Translations under genes and position numbers: made by a program
Shown: piece by piece, positions 58,362 through 64,000 of the stretch
Layout: every line of letters starts with the position of its first letter
Position numbering within the stretch: the stretch's first letter is position 1
The notes under the pieces: generated by a model
Told to the model about the DNA's origin: nothing
The model's input: only the letters and a program-made list of their open reading frames with translations
Database searches by the model: none
NCBI RefSeq assembly: GCF_000708205.1
Contig: NW_014575559.1
Span: 398,575 to 462,574 of the forward strand
From: Mixia osmundae IAM 14324
Taxonomy: Eukaryota > Basidiomycota > Mixiomycetes > Mixiales > Mixiaceae
Length of the DNA stretch: 64,000 bases
Direction of reading: 5' to 3'

Positions 58362-61300
58362 CTATGTACTCGCAGTCAACACAAAGTCGTCCAGCTCCTC
58401 ATCTCCGTCTTCGAGCAGCGATCCATCCGTGTCTGAGCTCGCCGCTGCAGAGGACGAGCTGGCCGCGCTGGCATCGGTCCCAGTCACTAATTCGCCCTTG
58501 TTGCTATGCGAGTACCGCTTGCTATGCCGTTCGGCCTTGCGTAACCGCCTCGACTCGCGTTTCGCATCTCGTCGCGCTTTGCGTTCCTGCAGCGCCGCCT
58601 TGCGTTCGTGTAATAGCGATCGCAAGGGTGGCTTGCCCTGTCGTGCAGACAGGCCAGGATGGTCCGTCTCCACCCAGTCCTCGCGTAGATCTTCTGCAGA
58701 CGCTCTCTCGGCGGACAATGTCCGATGGGGTACGCCTCGCTCCGGCGAAGCGGAACTGACAATTTCCAAGCTCGTATCGTCAGCAGTGACCGTCTCGTCG
58801 GCATGTGAGGACAGATCGGCATGAGTCGTGCTGGCAGATCTGATGGTGCCCAGCATGCTATCGTTCGAGGGGCGGACAGTCTCACTGTGCTGCAAGGGCG
58901 TCCTCGTTGGCGATTCCGACTGAGGGTGCCATGCCTCGTCTTGCACGACGCTGCCCGCGCGCGTGCGACCTTTGCTCGGTGAGACTTGTTGGGCCATCCA
59001 CTCTGCCTCGACGGTTTCCCGCGGCACAGCATTAGAAGCATCATCCCAGCCTTCTGGCTCCGAAAGACTCTCGAGGCCAGAAGGGCTAGCAGACAGCTTG
59101 CCGCTGTCGTCCGTGAGCGAGCCTGCGGATGACCGCAGCCAAGCTGGCATTTGTTCGGCAATATGGAAGATGCTCTTGTGTTCGCCTGCCCGGCTCTGGA
59201 GATCGTCCCAATCTGCCTCATCACGACAGAGAAAGCCGATGAGCATACTGGGATCGAGACCCGACAAGGGCATCTTGCGCACGCGATCGCAGTGGAAGGA
59301 CCCAAAGCAAGTCTCGTCATACTCGTTGGCGAACCATGCGCGCAGTCGAGTGGCGTCGTCACACTCGTCTGGAGCAGGCGGCTCGGCGCCAGGCGTAGGA
59401 GGCAGACTATCGCCGAGCGATCTTTGCCATGCATTGAGCGGCGAGTGAATGTCTAGAGGCAGCTCTGCCGCCAGAGCTGCGATATCTGGAGGCGGCTGTC
59501 GGAAGGGGATGGCAGGCTTTGTATGATGTGGATCGATATAGTAGACTGAGTTCTGCTGGACACCCACAAAGTAGTACGAGGAGCTTGGCCTGCCGCCGGA
59601 GATGCCGACCGATTGAGGGAACGATAGAGCAGCCTTGATGCTCTCGTAGTAGAGCGGATTGACTTTGTCAAGGCCTAAGCGAGCATTGATGAGGATGAGA
59701 ACAGGCCTCTGCCAGCTAGTGCGAACGGACGGCGCAGGATCTTGCCGCCCTGCGGTGGCAGGCTCCGAGAAGGGTGGATTGGCTGCAGCTTGAACGTCTG
59801 AGCGATACACCGTGCCGTCAACTGATACTGCTACGCCTAAATTGGCAGGCGCAAAATTGCTGGCGAGATGTCTGCCATTGCATCAGTGATCCGTCTCTTT
59901 CAAGCTGATCCAAGTTGTGCTTACTTGATCGCGCCTGCTGCTGTGCTCGGCCCAAACCATTCACCAATCTCCTTGCCGCCTTGCTCCTTGCCAACGACAG
60001 CAAAGCGATGCACAGAGAAAGGGCACAGAGGTGAAGGATCGTCGAGAAACCATGTAAGAAGCCGAGCATACGTCTCAAAGTGCTCGAGCGATCTTGACTC
60101 TTCTGGGATATCAGGCGATTCGTCGGAAGAGGAGCATGTCCTGCGCCAATCTGAATGACAACTTGATGAGTATACGGAACGTCGACATTGACAGTTGCCT
60201 CACCTCGACCGAGATGTACAAAGGCGAGCGCATTAGCGAGCAAGCTCTGACCGGTCCTGAGCATGCAGCCCCAGCCCGCATCGGTTGACAGGCCATCGTT
60301 GGCCTGCAAGGGGCTTCTGCCGGTCAGGCTACTCAACACGGCATTGAATGCCGTTGTTGCGGGTCCGTTCGATACTGTAGTAGGTATCGGAGGAAACCCA
60401 GCTCGATAAGTGAGTTGAATACGCGATGTAAAGTCCTCATAGAACGTCGGTGGCCATCCTTGCACATTTGCCGCATGTCTTGACAAGACGGGCGAGGAGG
60501 AGCCTTGTGAGGAGCTAGCAGAATTGGACGGAAGTGACGCTTCTGAGATCCTCGGCGAGACTGATTCTTGCCGACTGTCTCGCACGCTTGATTTGGCAGC
60601 GACACTGACAGTAGAGTTGGACCTGAAAGGTAGAGCAAGCGTACTGAACGTTGGCGAAAGCAGCCCAACCTTGCCAAGCTTGGGCGAATTGCGCGGATGG
60701 TCGTCTGCAGTACCTATTGATCCAGCCTTGCTCCTTCTGGTTGTCTTCCGTCTCTCCTTACGCTTCTTGGGCAACCGCGATTCGAGTCGGGCATCGGCCG
60801 TCGCACTACCCGCATCAGTCGTAGCAGTAACGTCGGTTGCTGCACTGTCGCGCCTTTGCAGAAGTCTACTGTTCGGACTTGACTCTGCGACGAGCCGGTA
60901 GCCTTGGTGTCTGACGCCCATGAGCCAGATATCGTCTTCGCACTTGTCAATGTTTGAATCGGTATCGAGGAAATACTGCAGAGCTCGATCGAACATCCTG
61001 TCGAGCCCGCCTGCACTGGGAATGAGCTGTCTTGCCGCTGCAGGTACGCTCGACGTAGACGCCTGTAATGGCGGTGACGATATGGTTGGCACCGACGAGG
61101 AGACCATCACGGCGTCTGACGAGTCTCTTCTTCGAGCAGACGACTGACGACGCGAGAAAGGCCGCGTGTCTGCCGAAGCTCTCACTGCTGGAGCCGGAGG
61201 CGATGTATTGATGCGAGGTTCTGCTTGGCATTCTACAGGAGCGCCCTGGCTCGAGAGACTAGCGAGAGATGAAATGTTGACGGCAGATAGTGAGGGCCGG

Positions 61301-62076
61301 AGCATATTGAACCAGCCGCTCATGTGTTTGGATATGCCTGTACTGGTGCCATTGATTTGGGCTACTGTACGCTGGGGAGGCGAGGCGGAATGTTGCAAGG
61401 ACTGGCTCAGTCGGTCGTTCGTGGCCTGGGGTATGTCCAGAGTACGCGCCGGATGGTGAGCAGCGTGACCGTTGAGAGACGGTGTAGGAGTGAGCTCATT
61501 GGACTCTGCATCTTCGCCTGGCCTGATCGCTTGATCGGGCATGAGGGTGCTGTTGCGAGTCGGTGGACTTGGCGAAAGAGAATTGACCTGTCCGCCAAAG
61601 AGCAAGCTGTTTGAGGCTTTACGCAGTAGGCGCCTTGTCATCGGGAAGCTCGAACTCGAGCTATTCGGACTGGGCGTCTCCGTTGCGGGCTGTAAGATCT
61701 CCAGCTCGGAGATGGACGAGTCCTGATTGGTTGCCTTGGCTTTCCCATGCGGTCTTGCGTCAGCCTGGTCTTCAGCAGACATGAGGCTCGATCGAGCGGC
61801 AGTATAAGTCGATGAAGAAGCAGCGGTCGACGCCGAAGCTGAGGATGATGTAGATGGCATCTTGATGAGCAAGTCAACGGAGGACTCGACGCTGCTCCCA
61901 TTGCTGTTGACGCTCGTTCGGCCATCCTCATTGCTCGGCGCCGCTTTACGGGTCGGAGCCGGAGAGGATGCCGATATGGTGATGGCAGGCGAGTCTGGCG
62001 CCGACTCACTCAGCTCTGGCAAGCCGCCCTTTGAGCCGTGTGCCGGATCAGCAGGACCAAGTGACATCTCGGCCAT
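58362..62076 (-). CDS. ATG4: Autophagy cysteine protease Atg4
   Basis: Atg4 cleaves Atg8 C-terminally and later removes it from phosphatidylethanolamine. The catalytic Cys lies in [14 protein letters not shown], and the Asp/His pair in [10 protein letters not shown]. Other conserved blocks are [36 protein letters not shown] and [14 protein letters not shown]. Introns 60151-60203 and 59872-59924 give 1202 residues, far above the 400-500 typical of yeasts. The excess is about 500 disordered Ser-rich residues before the protease, inserts within it, and about 250 residues after it ending in a basic helix and acidic tail. Large Atg4 proteins are known in basidiomycetes. It is divergent from thymidylate synthase (212 bp). 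Confidence 0.93.
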
Positions 62077-62288
62077 GTTCCCGCGAGGTTTGGTCAGTGA
62101 TCGTCGACGATGACGAGCTCACAAGACCAGCTCAACCTGACACGATCATCGTGAAGCCTTGCTTGCTGCCAGCTAGCCTGTCATGCACTGTCAGCTGGGC
62201 TGACTAGGACTGCGGGTGCTGTGGGGGGCACGACTGGCACGCGACTGGCCGACTACGCTCGCTCTCCAGACACGCGCCGACATTGACC

Positions 62289-63274
<986 letters not shown>

Positions 63275-63455
63275 GCATGCGTGCAATGCAGTGTTGTACA
63301 TGTACACATGTGCGCAACAACAGATATGCGTCTAGACTTGATCGTGCGTTGCAATCTCGGCTATCGAAGGGGGCGATGATCGCCCAGTGGTGATCATCAG
63401 ACGAGCCGGTCGATTTGGCTCTTGCGGTCGTGTGGGCAGAGTCGCGAGCGTCTGC

Positions 63456-63996
63456 TCAGGTGTCAGCCGAATTGCAAAGGATCGGATTATAGAGTCTCAC
63501 AACGATTTCCTCGGACGATCGACCTTGTAGGGGCGTGATCAGTTTTTGTGTTGTTGATGAGTTGCTCGAGCGCGACCGTCTGCTCCAACGCGAAGGTAGC
63601 GTAGGTCGCTGAGGGGGTCCCTCGCTCAGCATGGCAAAAACGTCGGTCTCCGCATCGAGAGATTCTGGCGATAGCACTGCTGCAGGAGGCGTGATCTGTG
63701 GCAGATTGATCGTCTGGCCCAGGGGACTAGGCGAGATCGGCGAGGGCAAGGGCGAATCGGAGAGCGAGCTCGGAGGCCTATATCGACTGCTAGAAGCTCT
63801 TGGCGGGTGCTCAGGACGCAAAGAGATCTCGCTGTCCAGATTGATCCGTGCGAGGGCGATGCTTTGATCTTGAGGTGACTGCGAATCGAGGGACGAGCCG
63901 ATATTGCCATGCGCGCCGGTCATCTGCTTCTCGAGCCATCGCTCGCCTTCCCAGACACGTCGGAAGCGACGTCTCGAATTGAGTGTAAACAAGATC
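63456..63996 (-). CDS. C-terminal exon of an unknown gene (5' part outside window)
   Basis: An open frame ends at TGA 63456-63458. Reading upstream it meets an in-frame TAG at the window edge. The bases there (TATAG) form a plausible 3' splice site, so this is probably a last exon beginning ILFTLNSRRRFRRVWEGERW. That basic helical start is followed by about 150 Ser/Pro-rich disordered residues, as in the cytosolic tail of a membrane protein. I cannot name a family. The upstream exons are outside the window. Confidence 0.5.
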
Positions 63997-64000
63997 TATA

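Overview
The window looks like a gene-dense stretch of a small fungal nuclear genome, most likely a basidiomycete. About 36 protein genes fit in 64 kb. Nearly all are split by very short introns, mostly 45-60 bp, with CTGAC/CTGAT-like branch sites 10-20 bases before the 3' splice site. Genes are single transcription units with no operon logic, and most intergenic gaps are 70-350 bp. A compact, intron-rich, roughly half-GC genome would suit a yeast-like Pucciniomycotina or Ustilaginomycotina (a Mixia-like fungus is a guess, not a determination). I see no transposon, virus-like element, CRISPR array, rRNA or convincing tRNA.

Layout. 1-16 kb: an unidentified coiled-coil gene cut by the window edge, SDH2, a secreted histidine acid phosphatase, a small membrane protein, cytosolic isoleucyl-tRNA synthetase, a JTB-like membrane protein, the ribosomal pair RPL42/RPL14, a Fringe-like glycosyltransferase, a secreted RNase T2 and IMP4. 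16-35 kb: a small secreted Cys-rich protein, AFG1, EMC3, a Fun30-type remodeler, a complex I accessory subunit, a single-pass membrane protein, an arrestin-like adaptor, RPC31, a secreted CAP protein, NCS1 and MTD1. 35-50 kb: a very large RIM15-type kinase, the SNARE USE1, a LOA1-like acyltransferase, RPT6, an inositol 5-phosphatase, complex I NDUFB3 and one unknown gene. 50-64 kb: an ankyrin-PH-FFAT oxysterol-binding protein, a leucine-rich-repeat protein, a TMEM205-like protein, ISA1, ATG4, thymidylate synthase and the 3' end of an unknown gene.

The genes are mainly housekeeping: respiration (SDH2, two complex I subunits), translation and ribosome assembly, the proteasome, nucleotide and folate metabolism (thymidylate synthase, MTD1), membrane traffic and lipid transfer (EMC3, USE1, OSH, 5-phosphatase, LOA1), and nutrient/starvation response (RIM15, ATG4). 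They are mixed with four secreted products (phosphatase, RNase T2, Cys-rich protein, CAP protein). Strands alternate strongly, giving about a dozen head-to-head pairs with 85-350 bp shared promoters.

Most unusual observations. (1) The RIM15 kinase reading frame ends inside the activation segment, so it lacks the C-terminal half of the kinase domain and everything after it. (2) About 8 of roughly 94 modelled introns need a GC rather than GT donor, well above the usual 1-2%. (3) Two introns of neighbouring genes share an identical 19-base branch-region sequence. Exon models were built by hand from conserved protein sequence. Nearly all give a total coding length divisible by three, and several (RPL42 106 aa, NCS1 190 aa, RPT6 406 aa) come out at or within one residue of the family's usual length.
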